Below are positions 1-13,300 of a DNA stretch of 64,000 nucleotides, one piece after another; within the stretch, counting starts at the first letter, position 1, and each line of letters begins with the position of its first letter. Below the pieces are notes generated by a model. It was not told the DNA's origin. It saw nothing but the letters and a program-made list of their open reading frames with translations, and made no database searches. Position numbers and translations under genes: made by a program. This stretch comes from Hermodice carunculata (taxonomy: Eukaryota > Annelida > Polychaeta > Eunicida > Amphinomidae), in NCBI GenBank assembly GCA_964020975.1, contig OZ026613.1:66513892-66577891 (forward strand), given 5' to 3'.

Positions 1-3000
1 TTTATGAGGTAATATTACATATTTTATACTATAAGGTGCCTTTCATATGAATGTTTTGTTACAGGATTGAGACAAAAGGTGGTTGATTATGACCCATATG
101 GCATGCAGAGGGACAAAAAAAGGAATGCACACAATGATTTCTCTTTTTATTGCACCAGTCATCTCTTCACCATCAATTATCATTTTGCTGAAAACTTTAA
201 TCCCGTGTGACTAACTGTGACAAAATTCTGATTGTGTCAAGCACAGTTTATGCTACCACAAAACAAAACAAACACATGCTGAAAGATGCCGTCTGTCAGG
301 ATAAATACAAAAGTATAACTTCTGGCTGTCTCAAAGACCAATATGACACACATCCCAGAGAAAGATGTGCCTATGCAGAAATAAGAAAAATGGCAATACA
401 TTAACAAGCTCTGCATTATTTTCAATAAAAATATGCATAAACTGAATTCATTATCAAAGTAAATTATCTTCCATAACAGAATCACACCATCTCGTTTTGT
501 ATGCAACTGATGTGTGGTTATCAAGAGCAACATACATGTAAAAAATTTAATTTTGAAAAAAAAAATTAAAGAAAAAAATTGAAGAAACATCCTGAATCTG
601 TTCAGACATGTACCCATAGGATGCTGTACTGCTTAGCAGCCTCAGACTGTGATAGATTTCTGTGATGGCCTAACTCTATTATCAAGGGTTATAATTAGAA
701 GCTTGGTCTGTCAAGCAGGCAAAATGGTACATGTCTGGGCAAGCTGAAAAAAAATATTATGCCTGCGGATCAGACACAGTCCAGCTAGATATTTTTTTTA
801 CTATTCTGTTTCTATTTTCTACATTGTATGTCACTACCTAATTTTGCTTCTTAAAGGGGATAAGGCATGGTGTGGCCACCTGTTAGCAGAAAAGTTCATT
901 ATCATCTGCAGAAGGGGGGCCTTGCTACGCTCCTGTGCTGATAAAAGCTATAAAGTCATGTTGTCAAAATACAGCCACATGGGGTAGAAGTAGAAGATAG
1001 AACTAGCTGCAACCATCAGGAATAAAATCTACTGACCACCAACATTTTTGCAGCAGCCTCTCAAATGGTCCACACTCCCCAATAAAAAAGATAACCTAGC
1101 CAAGTTTCCGGAGTCCAGTTTTATGGTATATTCTCCTAAAGTCTGTTCATTTTCTTCAAGCACGCTGTAGCTGCAGACATTGCTAATCATAGATCAGGGA
1201 TATGATTTTGAATCATTACTATATATTCAAACTCAACAGCTCTTGTTTTCAAGGGTTGAGAAATATGAAACAAATGGTTGTTTTTATAATCCTGTTTAGT
1301 CATCCTCAATTGATGGTGCCCGGGCCCTGGCTAACCTGACCATCAGGGCCTTGGCACAGAAGGCTGCCCATTCTGAAGCACAATTTACTGATGCTTGCCT
1401 CCAAAGCAGACCCAAGCTGCTTGTTTTGTCTACTCCACTGGGCACAGAACTTGGTCTGCTTTGCAGGCAATACTGATGCTTACCTGACACCAGACACCAC
1501 TGACTCTGAAAGCAACATCATGCAGATGGTGCTTCCAAAGGGTGTGGGTACTGTTATATTGTAAAGGAGGACCACTGAAAGATTGATCAGGCTCAACATG
1601 CATGGGTGTTCACATATGGCTGGTGACCAGAACAAGCTACATGTAATGCTAAAAACAGCAGAATGTTAACTGCCATCACTACTATTTCAATATTGCTGGG
1701 TGCAGGGAGCTGATACCTGGGCTCCACCCCAAATGTCCAAAGTGTGTTACTTGTGACCCAGTTGCCGTATTGACTTTAACACATGGATTATGATGCAAAA
1801 TAAGTGTGATTTGGATACAAGTACTCACAGTTTAGAAATTACAGTAACACGTGATCATGGAGTGCCATACAATGCAAATTTTAATTCTTCTCAGTTTCAT
1901 GTTCAGTAGAGTCACAGAATTGTTAATACGTCCGTTCACAAACTTGTCATGGAAAGGAGTTGTAAACAAGAATATAGACTTTACAGCTTGACAGAATATT
2001 CCACAAATTTGATTCACATGGATGTAATGCCATTTTTAGTGGATTACTTTCAAGACAAATCTATTTGATGCGATTATGCGTCCAGCATTGCAACACATAC
2101 ATGTATTTGTTTTACAATTACTCACATCTCGCTGCAGGACAAATGTCTAGGCAAGTCAACCGGTACTGAAAAGAGGGAAGAAGGGAAGAAATAAGTAAAG
2201 GAAGAAGTGTCATAAGATAATGCATACTAAGAGAATTTGTAAATTGTGTTTTCATTGGGTATGGCTTACTTGTACTTCACCTTCTGACAAGCCAAGTTAG
2301 TTGCAAATTCTGTGTACTATTCTCAGGAAGATAACAGACATCTAAAAGTCTACAAAACAATGTTGAATGTCTGTGCATGCACAATGCCACTATGCATCAA
2401 TTGTGCCAGACCACTTTTGCTTGTAAACACATTTATTTTCACTAGATTGCCTAATAGTACAAAGGTATACTAATCTGGAGGTTCTCCAGTACAAACAGTA
2501 AGAATTATTCATATTTAACTATATTGACTACAGACCTGCTCAGATCCTCTCAGTTGCATGGCAATGGAACCATGCCTTCACCATGCTGAGAGCACTTGAA
2601 CCAGTTATGTCACTTAATCATTCAGAAATAACACTTTTTCTACTTCACCAATGAAATTTTCTAAATATGTTTAGCATCTTGAGTGTTCTAAAACCTGGTA
2701 AATTACTTTTCTTAGGCGTTTTGCGTTTTCAAGTTGTTACTTTTATCATAGAAGCTCATTTGACCCTGCTTAATGCATGAATCTGCCCTCCTGCCTGTCA
2801 AGTTCCTAGCTGCTGCCCAGATGGCAGCACAAGATACAGGTTAATATGAATATCTCCTATTGATGTACTAATATGTACACGACACACTGAAGTGTACCGG
2901 AGAATGTACCGGACAAGGTTGTTCCATGAATTGACATAAGTACAACTGTTCATCAAATTTAGATTCATAATGCATACACCACTGGACAGTACACCCATTA

Positions 3001-3550
3001 ATTAAGAAAACAAAAATACTTAGATTCTTTCATGAAAAGTTTCCCTGGAACAAAGATTATTTTATGTTTGTGGTCAGCCATATAGTAATTTCATACGCTT
3101 TTGTTTGATTGGTGAATGTTAGTAAAGGGTAAAAGAAGAGGCACCTAGTGAAAAGGTCAAGGTGTATCGGTTTTTTTCCCTGCATTTTGCACTCTTAATT
3201 AGATAACATTTTACATTTATAACAAAAATACACTACCTTGTTTTGCTGACTGGATAACATATGGACATACTGCACACTTATGACTAAAATCAAGCACCTT
3301 CTCATTCATACCATTAGCACTTGCCTTCAACTGAATCTTGTTTTCACCACATTGGCAGCATGTGCTCATCTTTTTGTATTCCTGTATAATGTGCAAATAT
3401 CACATCCACACAGCAGTGATGTGTCAGAGTATAAAATTCTAAAATTACATTTCATATACAATTGTTTTTAATTACAGCGGTGGGTAAATTAATATTCATT
3501 TCATTGGCACTTATGGGATTCGCGTTTTAATCACTATCACATTTTTGGAG
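1..3550. other. TAB1 downstream flank, no confirmed gene
   Basis: This AT-rich stretch lies beyond the TAB1 stop codon and should include the TAB1 3' untranslated region. A minus-strand AATAAA lies near 2431, but it is distant and not proven to be the poly(A) signal. No protein family was recognised. The one coding-like patch is at 1299-1557 (separate entry). The rest looks like unique intergenic sequence. Confidence 0.6.
1299..1557 (+). pseudogene. unrecognised coding-like fragment
   Basis: After an acceptor-like 'cctgtttag' the plus strand is open for about 60 codons. It begins SSSIDGARALANLT and continues through KLLVLSTPLGTELGLLC. The sense then passes to the next frame (NTDAYLTPDTTDSESN ... 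LPKGVGTVIL) and ends in TAA near 1555. GC content and residue composition are more protein-like than the surroundings. One frameshift separates the two halves, so this is either a decayed gene piece or an exon with a sequencing error. I do not recognise the family. Confidence 0.3.
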
Positions 3551-4460
3551 TCACTGATCTTCAGCCACTGCATCTGTCTCTGTTTGTTGCACGAGTTGCT
3601 CCTGGGCTAGAGGCAGTGCTTCCTCTGTGGTGGGGGACTGCAGCATGCCACTTGGCTCTTTTTCTTCAGGAATCGCCTCGTATGCTGGTTTGGGTTCCAC
3701 CGTAGCATTCAAACTCTCCTTCTGTGCTTCAGTCAGTTCATCAATGGCTTTGTAAAATTCAGCAAAGTCCACATACGGCTCAATGAGACCGTTAGCGTCC
3801 AAGACAAGTTCGCTATTGATGCGTGCCTGTATCAGCTGATGGCCGGCACTACTGCTGCCTTGTGTCGAATCGTTGCTGCTGGTGTATGTGCTAGTCATGG
3901 TTGAACGTAAACTAGAGTTGACTGTCAAATGTGAGCCTGAATTTGTTGTATTTGTTGATGACCCTACATTGTTGGATAAGAAGAGCAAGGGGTAGCTACC
4001 AATAGGTGGAGTGCTGCTTCCCTCCCCAGTGGGAATAGTAACTGACAGGGGTCCATTAGTCCTGGAGGAAGCAAGAGCCATGGGATTCTGTTTGATGACT
4101 GCAGTTGGACTACTAATAGCATTAGGTAGAGGATAGTTAAAGTTCCTCACTAACAAGGTGATGTCATCCCGCTTTTGACATGTTTGTTTAAGCTGGTCTG
4201 TTGCAGTCATAAAAGTGTCATGGTGGATTCGTACCACTTTGTCAACAACAGCCTGTGCTACTCCATGTAATGTAGACTGCACACTGAACTCTGCTGCCAC
4301 CATTGCGGCAATGTCAGCATTGACATGCTCTGTACCAGTGGCGTCCTCTAGTGACATGTACAATCCATCAGACATGAGGATCAGAAAGCTACAGCTCTCA
4401 TCCAGCGTATCTCCCACGTGTAACTCGGGTTCTGCTATCACTGGCTCTGAAGTTGCACCA
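3551..4460 (-). CDS. TAB1: TAB1 coding exon 7 (last)
   Basis: 910 bases from attttacag to the TGA at 3553-3551. It holds the second half of the PP2C fold (PVIAEPELHVGD, FLILMSDGLYMSLED, VVDKVVRIHHDTF, KRDDITLLVRNF), a Ser/Thr-rich linker and the TAK1-docking helix EPYVDFAEFYKAIDEL. A Glu/Gln-rich tail follows, clearly longer than the human one. Confidence 0.95.
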
Positions 4461-7400
4461 CTGTAAAATGAGATTATTATCACTTAAAATCTAACAAGAA
4501 TGAAGTAATTATAATGATTGAATTGTACATGAAAATGAAGCTCATACTACATTGATTATACTTTGTTACAATAGTTTTATGATTCAATAAATAATATCCA
4601 TATATCAAAAAAATAATGATACAGGTTTTTCAAAGTGCAAGACAACTTATAAATATGTAACAATAATTTAAAATGAAAACGCTTAATTGTTACTTTTCCA
4701 TTTTGACTGAAAGACAGGTTTTTATACAAAGCAGAGATTTTGCTTCAGCACCCTTTTCATTGTTTGTAGAAGTCAACTGAAAGGAAATGAGTCAGGTGGC
4801 TAATCAGTCGTTGATGAGACACACATTCCAAAACCAGGAAGTAAAGGTTCTTATCAGTCCTGCACCAACTGGGCAGGCTTAGCCACCCATAACCGGCCAA
4901 AAATTGGCCACAAGAAGAGACAAGAGAAAATCAAAGAGGACACATCACATTCACTATGCTGCATCTTGGCAGCACATGAAATTTTCGACCAATGAATGAA
5001 GCAGGTTTTGTTTATCCCCCAGGCATCTCCACTTGCAACAGAAGGCTACCAGGGAAAGTTACCTGTAGTGCCACCTATAGGTGGCATGTTCCATTATAAC
5101 TAACTGGAATGATATCATAGCTTGTTAAGCCTGTCCATAACGTCAAAGGCGGTCAACTTTCCCCTCATGTCCTCTGAATACCGTTACATATTCCACTACA
5201 CATCATACAATCCTCAAAGGCATTTTGCTGGAAATAAAATGTTCTTAACATTTTCAACATACTGGCATCACTGCACAAAAATACTCAACTGGCACATTTT
5301 AAGGAAATTCCCATTCATCATGCAGGGTTGTACCCAAGAACAATATTTTTAAATATAAATTTTGAGCCACTTCTTCAAGTTGCATCACGGTAAAAGTTTA
5401 AAATTAACATACATGGCACATCATACATTTATCAAAATAGCTGAACATCTCAAAATTTAGATTGTCTTAAACAATTTACAGGGAAGAACATGAACGATTA
5501 CCTAAGCAGTTCTATATCTTTGTAGCCAGTCTTGACATTATAATCACCAATGGTTCTAGTAAAGTTGTGGTTGCCCAGTTTGCCATGTTGTCGCAGTTTC
5601 TCTACATCCAAGCCCAGCTGGGACAGCCTCAGGAGCTCTTCTTCGTTGTTCAGATCATGATCCACTGTCAACTGCACAACACGCAGGACGCCTTCTGCAT
5701 CAGTCTTGCACATCAGCGCTCGACTGCAGCCTTCAGGCACAACACCAATGTATTAGTTAAAACACTTCCAATGCAATGTGTACATGCAGCTAGGTATAGC
5801 AGCATCCATTCTGCCACATAAAAGTGGGGTCGTATTACAGGGAAATTGTACAGACTTCCAAGTGGTGGTCTCATAAAATTGTTTAACCCTTTCCCCCTTG
5901 AATTAAGATTAAGTCAACAGCTATCCTTGGCATGGGTTGGCACTAAGTGACCAACCCATGCCACCATCTACGATTCTCAGTCAGATTCTTTTTTATTACT
6001 GTTGAAATAAGCTGAAAACACTGAAGCAAACAACATTTGACACCAAACCAGTTTTGGCAGGTTTAAGGGGGAAAGAGTTAATGTGTTATGAGAGGTGCTC
6101 TTATGAGTTAATGTGTTATTAGAGGTGCTCTTTATGACAAGTACCACTGCATTTACTGTTTTTTTGTTATTTTTTTGTTTTTGTTTTTATAATAATATTT
6201 GATAACCTTGTATTGAAGCTGAATTGATACACTTGGTCTCCACTGTTGCTACCAAACTAAGCCGATTCTGTTCTCAGCAGTACTTTTTCTTAAGCCAGCA
6301 CCACAACATTATCTGAACTCCTCTCATGTCACCATAGTGGACAACAGATTTTCATACATGGTAAGTATATTTAAATAGTTTTTCACTTATTTTCAAATTT
6401 GGGAACTAAGTGCACAAACTGACTGGCATCATTGCTGTCACAAGCTGATCTACAGTTATTTCATTTCGAAAGCAAATTTGATGGCAACCGGGTTTTTACT
6501 TCAGCTATTTGGACAAGCAACCAATAGAAAATGGTCTGTTTAAAGATGACAAGCCATTGTATGTCAGGTAAATGGGCAAAAATAATGGAAGACACTCCCT
6601 ATCTGTCTTAAGAAATGCTTATAGCAGACTCACCAACATTTGCTATGTACAGTTTGTTGTTATAAATGAGAGTGACAACAGCTGTGGTCCCCCCACAGAT
6701 CTCTGCTTCAACCGTCTCAAGTTTCTTGAACACTTCTGGGTACTGTTGAAATATCTCGTACGCATTCATGCCCTGAAACCAACATGCATAATCTGATTGG
6801 TAACATGTAAACATAGCTGACGTAGCTACTTAAACTGCACAAATAATAATATTTGTATTACAGGAGAATAGTTCATAACAAAGAACTTCAGGTTAAGTCT
6901 TTTCTGGAAAACACATTCAAGGATGATAAATGCCACATGTCAGCAGTCTCCCTTATGACACTGTCTCTACAATACTTGTTTGAAACATTACACTTAACCA
7001 TTGTAGGAGCAAACAATTTACTCTTGAAAATGTACCTTATTTTGACATTGAGGCTAAAATGTGCATGGGCAGCATGATTCAACAAAATTTAAGGTGACAT
7101 TTTTCTCATACTATAACTAACCTTTATCCTGAGCCAGCATTTGTATGCATGTACACTGGCACTCCCACGTTGGCCTGTATCCCTCCCTTGAGATCATTGG
7201 TTACATGCACCTGTGATGTTTTTCCTCAGCATTAGCTGGGATTATTACTATGAGCTTGAATTTAAGTACAGCGGTCCCTCACTCGACAAACCTCTCCATT
7301 AAGACCACCTGTCTTCAGAGACCATCTTTTCAGGATACTTTCCTCAGTACTTTTGATCTTATTTGTACCTTATTAACCTTGTCTAAGCAAGGCTCTGCAT

Positions 7401-10289
7401 GTGGCATGTTTGTTTTAAATCTGGTGCAGTCTTTTGGGGAGCTTAGAAGGAAGCTTGTGTATGGTGTTCAATGTAGGCTTTTTAAAAGTGACAACGTTTT
7501 AATTGAACAATATATATTAATGTGCTCAGATGTTTTATGGGACTCTGCGACTCACTGACGCTGGGGTCAGCTTTTATATGAAGTGTGCTAATTTCATTTG
7601 TGAACTCCATTTTACATATGTTTTTTCACATATATTTTAACTTACTCTTATAACACAAGTACATGTACATGTATATATCATATCACCACATTTTTGTATT
7701 NNNNNNNNNNNNNNNNNNNNNNNNNNNNNNNNNNNNNNNNNNNNNNNNNNNNNNNNNNNNNNNNNNNNNNNNNNNNNNNNNNNNNNNNNNNNNNNNNNNN
7801 NNNNNNNNNNNNNNNNNNNNNNNNNNNNNNNNNNNNNNNNNNNNNNNNNNNNNNNNNNNNNNNNNNNNNNNNNNNNNNNNNNNNNNNNNNNNNNNNNNNN
7901 TTATGTAATGTCTTCCATCGACTGTTTTAGTCTGAAATAAAACTTACTTTATCTTATCTTACCACCTGTCATGAGAGACCGCAATTTTGGTGTGGTCTTT
8001 AAAGACAGGTCTCACAGTACCAGCATGCCTGGTCGTTTTTTTTTCAATGCCTGCCAGTCATGCTACAGCTCTTAAAAAAGCATCTGGAGCTTGACTTGCC
8101 AGGCAATGCATTCCACCAAGCAAAGCCTTTATCTGCATGGTGTTGACTGAGGTACAGGTCATGCTTTGAGGAAACCTTAAATGTACTGTAAATTGCTTTA
8201 ACTGCACTGAATTCTTATATTCACTTGTTTCACTGATGGTACAGAACCAGGAAGAGGAAAGTACTGTGAAATAGTATTTTAACACAGTTTGAACTGGAAT
8301 TATGTTCAAAATAGTGAAATTAAAACTATGACCAAATGTCAAAAATAAAAAAAAAAAACATGAAAATTAAAACATGCAAACGTATAGCAATTTACAGTTA
8401 ACAGAATCACTTAACCGATCAAACATACCTGTCACCTCATTAGTCAAACTTACCTCCCACTTTAATAATTGCAAAAACAACAAACCACTGTATGCTGTGG
8501 CTGATAAGAGACTATTCTTACCTCAGGCACATTTAGGAGCAACTTGGCTTTTTCTGCTAATGGATCATCGATAGAGTCTGAAAAGCCTTTTTCCACTGCA
8601 ATGAATGCCTGTGAAATAATATGATCAAACATCATGTTAGAACTTCACAAATTCATTATAAGCATGTCACTGAGGAAATTCAAACTTAACAAATTAACCA
8701 TAAGCTTAACCTCTGCCAAATTAACTATAGGTATCAATATACATGTAATAGCAAACTTATTATGACCCAAAGTTCAAATCAGAACTTTTAATTTTCATAT
8801 ATTTTCACAAAATCAGTAATATTCATTTTTTGATGAATAAATGACATACTTGCTTTTAAAGAATAAACTCATTATTCACACAACTTTGTTATTGACTTTC
8901 TTGACAATGTATTATCAATTACATGTACTAACTGTCATAAGAATGCATTTGACACGATTTTGAATATGTTCACTTTGATTTAACTTACAGGTACTGTCAT
9001 TCTATTTTAACAAAGCATGTGTGTATTCTGTAGAGTTTTCATAGCTGATGAACACAGGGTCCCGAGAGATTTTTGTCTTGATTACATTTCTGTTAACTCT
9101 GGCTGTTATGCACAACTAAAATATACATGTAAGTTAAAAAATTTATAGTCCAATATTTGAATGTATGTTTAAAGTTTATAAATTTGTTGTTGGATTATAC
9201 ATTATGTAGGACTAATATTATTGTAATTGAAACAAAATTTTCTATGGGTTTTACATGCCAATATGGTACAGCGATTAATCTTTTCAGAGAAAATAAAATC
9301 AAATTAGTCTATATTTTCGCAAAAGAATTAGTTTATAATAATCAGAAACAAAAATGGATATATATATATTCTGATGATTTCTCAATTTTCTTATTTCAAA
9401 AGGAAAAAAATCTTTCTTCACTCCCAATGTTTTCCAAATCTTGTTTCAAAAAAAAGTTTCCTTTTTTTGCTTGAAGCAAGACAAGAAAAATGTTGGGGTG
9501 AGAGAAGATTTTTTCTCTCTTCAAATAGGAAAATTGAGAAATCATAACAATATACATGTATTTTTCTTTCCTACTGTAATAAATTGACATTTCTTTTCAG
9601 GAAATGTAGAATAATTTTCTCACGTATCTTTGTCGAGATAATGATTTTTTTAAACCATGTTCTGAGATTGTTACCAGCAAAGGACACCTTATTTTAAGCA
9701 ATTATTATTCTAAAGTTCTGTCTTTTACCTGGTGCAATATTTCCTTGATTTCATCATCCTCTGTTTTTCCAGTCAGCTGCCCTAACAACAGTTCTGCTGG
9801 CATTCTCTGGGCAGCAAAATGAGACGTTTTACAGCCATCATGTCCATCAAAGACACCATAGAGATAAACATCATTCTCCACCCTGTCAAATATAGTAAAG
9901 CTTGTATGTAACTCTTTGCTCCCCATTATGTAACTCAAAATCATTGGACCATAAGGAAACATATATCATCAGGTAGAAAATAATTGTTCAAGAACACATA
10001 CATGTGGTGTGCATGTTTTTATGTTAAATTTTCACACTAAACATTACATTTTACACCAACCTATGTTCTAATAGCTCTCATAATGCTCATTGTTGCCTGT
10101 GTCAGCCCTCATGTCAATATATCAGCCAAAAAATACAAGGACTTCCCTGACTGGTTATATAGCACTTCATAAACCCTTAACAAGTATACTTGAGTCAAAT
10201 AAATTTCTTTTATCTCACTGGAGCAGTAATATTTCAAATGTCTTTGGGGTCACTGTTCATATTTTAGTCACACCCACTGATAAGTTAAT

Positions 10290-10320
<31 letters not shown>

Positions 10321-13300
10321 CCATTTAGCACATTTCTTCAACAGTGTCTTGCTAATGACCTCATAAAGAACTAATAAACAATGCAATTGCAACAAACAAA
10401 CATCCAACCAGAACAGTAACATCAAAACAAAGGGAGTGCCAACATTACGTGGTTCAACAGACGGCAGGGAAATGCTTCATGAAACCCATTCAGTACCAAT
10501 AGAGGCAAAAGCAGAAACAGCACAGTTTAAATAGGAATGACAAACCAAGTTTATCCAGCAAAGTTTTTACTGACCAAGAAATCATAGTATGCAACAAAAG
10601 ACTCTCGTTCTGTCCCAAGGCTTAATCAGAGAAACACAACAGAGTTAGGTACTGACTGCCAACTTTTTCTTAGAAAATTACACCTGAAACAATTTCTCTC
10701 ACAACAGACAACCATAACTGGGAACAACCTAAAGTCAACCCCCACATACACACATCAACGGGATTCCTGCTATTGAAAACCCAAATACAATGTATATAAA
10801 ATAATTGTAAATAGTGAACACGTGACACCAAAGAAACTGGTGCAAGCAGACACAATTTTACCTTTCTTTCTACATGTATTAGGGATTCACACACTGAAAA
10901 GATGGGATGCTTGGGGCATGAAAAGAAAATTACTTTATTTTTGAAATTGAACTGTGCACATAAATAACATAACGAGTAAACAGTGATGACATTCAATATG
11001 TCTACTAAATATACACAAAGTTTTCTTGTAAAATAATGTGGTTCTTGAATGTCATGATTATGTTGTAATTGAATTTGACCAATCATGACATCAGTGACTG
11101 TAAATATCTCATAATAAAAAAACATACTTTTTTAATAAGAAACTCAGAATTCACAGTTAAAATGTATTAACAAATATTGCAGCACATTTAAGTTTTCCAT
11201 TTTTTCCAGTAGAGAGATCATATCATATTATTTGAGCACACTGATTACATTTTATGGTAACACAAAACAGTAAAAGTGGACCTGGCTACATCTTAGAATG
11301 CCCTCTAGTGGTTTCCTACACAACCACAAATAACACTTTTGCTCATTGAGTGGAATAACACATCTATGATGTACCAGCTTAGATAACACATGAAGGGGGA
11401 TTATTGTATTCATTTTAATTGTACCACACACCCTAATAGAAGCACACAACCTACTTTTTAATCTTAGTAGTTTTATTAAAAATTCAGTATTTTTCGAGAA
11501 TTTTACAAAAAAATTAACTGCTTCTAATGAAAGAAGGGGGTTCATTGTTGTTATTTTATGCTATACGGATTCTATAATAAGTGTAATTGATTGTGGTATT
11601 GTAAATTATGACATATTATTATCACAAAACTCAGTTAAAACCATGTCTGCTCCAGGAAATCTTTGCATTAGCACAGCATGCTAATATTGGAAGGAATAAG
11701 GTAAAAGTTCCTTTTCTGCTCCTATACTGTACCATAATTATTTCTGTGTTAAGGCATTTATAGCCAAAATTGACTATTTTGTGCCCAAGCAGACAGGCAG
11801 TTAAAAAAGCAGTAAGTGATGAATATTTCAGGCTCACATTTTATCATATAAATACTTCTTTTCCTACAACTGTTTCACTCCACAATCTGCCTCCCATCAT
11901 TTTCAACATTCCATCAACATACTGAAATACAGAGATGATACAAACTTGAATAATTTTACATAGGCTGTAAAATCTTCTTTTTATATATATACATATTTTT
12001 TTTATTACCTGTGTTTTATAATATACATAAATTGGTACATGTATACATTTGTATTTCTCTTATTGTTTTGAACAATTTTTTTTAAATTATAAAACAGCTT
12101 ATAGTTATGATTTCACCCATCCAATACTATTCCTGGTTTTGCACTTTATAACCCAAAATCAAGGTTTGCAGACATAAATCAATATCATATAATACAAGTG
12201 ACTGAAATCCTTGTTTTATCTTCTTCCATAGATAACCGTTTGCATTTATACAATAATTCACCACATGGTAACATGAAGTTGGTAATTTTAAAATAAACAT
12301 TTCCCTGTGAAACCCTTAAGTTTTATGAACACAGCTTGTAACTGCATCTCACCAATGGGCGTAAAAAGCAAATTTTGGAAAATGTAAATTTTCACATTGA
12401 GTGGTGGCTGGGTGTGGGATCAGAGGCCTTGAAAATTGCTGTATAGAGTCCACATTATATTTGAGGATTTGTGTGAATATATCTGAATTATTGCTCAAAT
12501 TACTGGTATTCATGTTGCTAAACACAAACATATATGTGTACACGTAGTACAGTGAAATCTCCCTATACTGAACACCCTTGGGACCGGAAAAAAGTGTTCA
12601 GTATAGTGGGGTGTTCGGTATACAGAGGTTTGATAGCATTGAAAGTATATATTTGGGACCTAGAAATGTGATTCAGTGTAGAGAAGTGTTTGGTATATGG
12701 CGGTGTTCGGTTAGAGAGGTTTTACTGTAATTAAATATGACAAAAGGGGCACCTGAAATGGAAGCTCCTATCTTCAAATTCATGTTCCTCTCGGCGAAAT
12801 CCATCTTCCCTGTAAATCTGGTTGGTGGAAAACCCAACTCCTGACAAATGACAAACTGGAAGATCATCGGTCCAACTCAGCGCTTGATCCTGGACAAAAT
12901 AAAGAAGAATGCGAACAAGTGATTGAGCCAGTTAGTTTCAAGAAAATCAGAAAAGACAAAAATTTAAAAGACATATTAATATTGTGCATGTTGATGATGT
13001 GTAGTGATGTGTATGTCTAGGCTTCGGTGCCCACTATAACTAGAAAAGTACAGTAAAACTTTATTTTAATGACACCACTTCTTGCAAAATGCATCAGATA
13101 ACTGAATATGCCAAATAAGTGAGTCAAATAGTCAAGAAATTTGACTTTAAGTCCCTGAACACTTCTGATGTCAAGTGAATATGTCAGATATCTGAGTGTC
13201 TTTATAATGAGGTTTCATTGCATTTAAATGTACACATATGTACTGCCTGTAAACAAGATAAAGCTAGTCACCTGTGATCTCCAAGTATGGCTGTTTGTGC

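Noticed and set aside
7663-7930. Frames spanning the N gap at 7701-7900
   Set aside because: Artefacts of translating N.
10670-11125. 151-codon minus-strand frame in a TAB1 intron
   Set aside because: AT-rich, no recognisable family and no splice context. It lies between TAB1 exons 2 and 3 and is probably chance.
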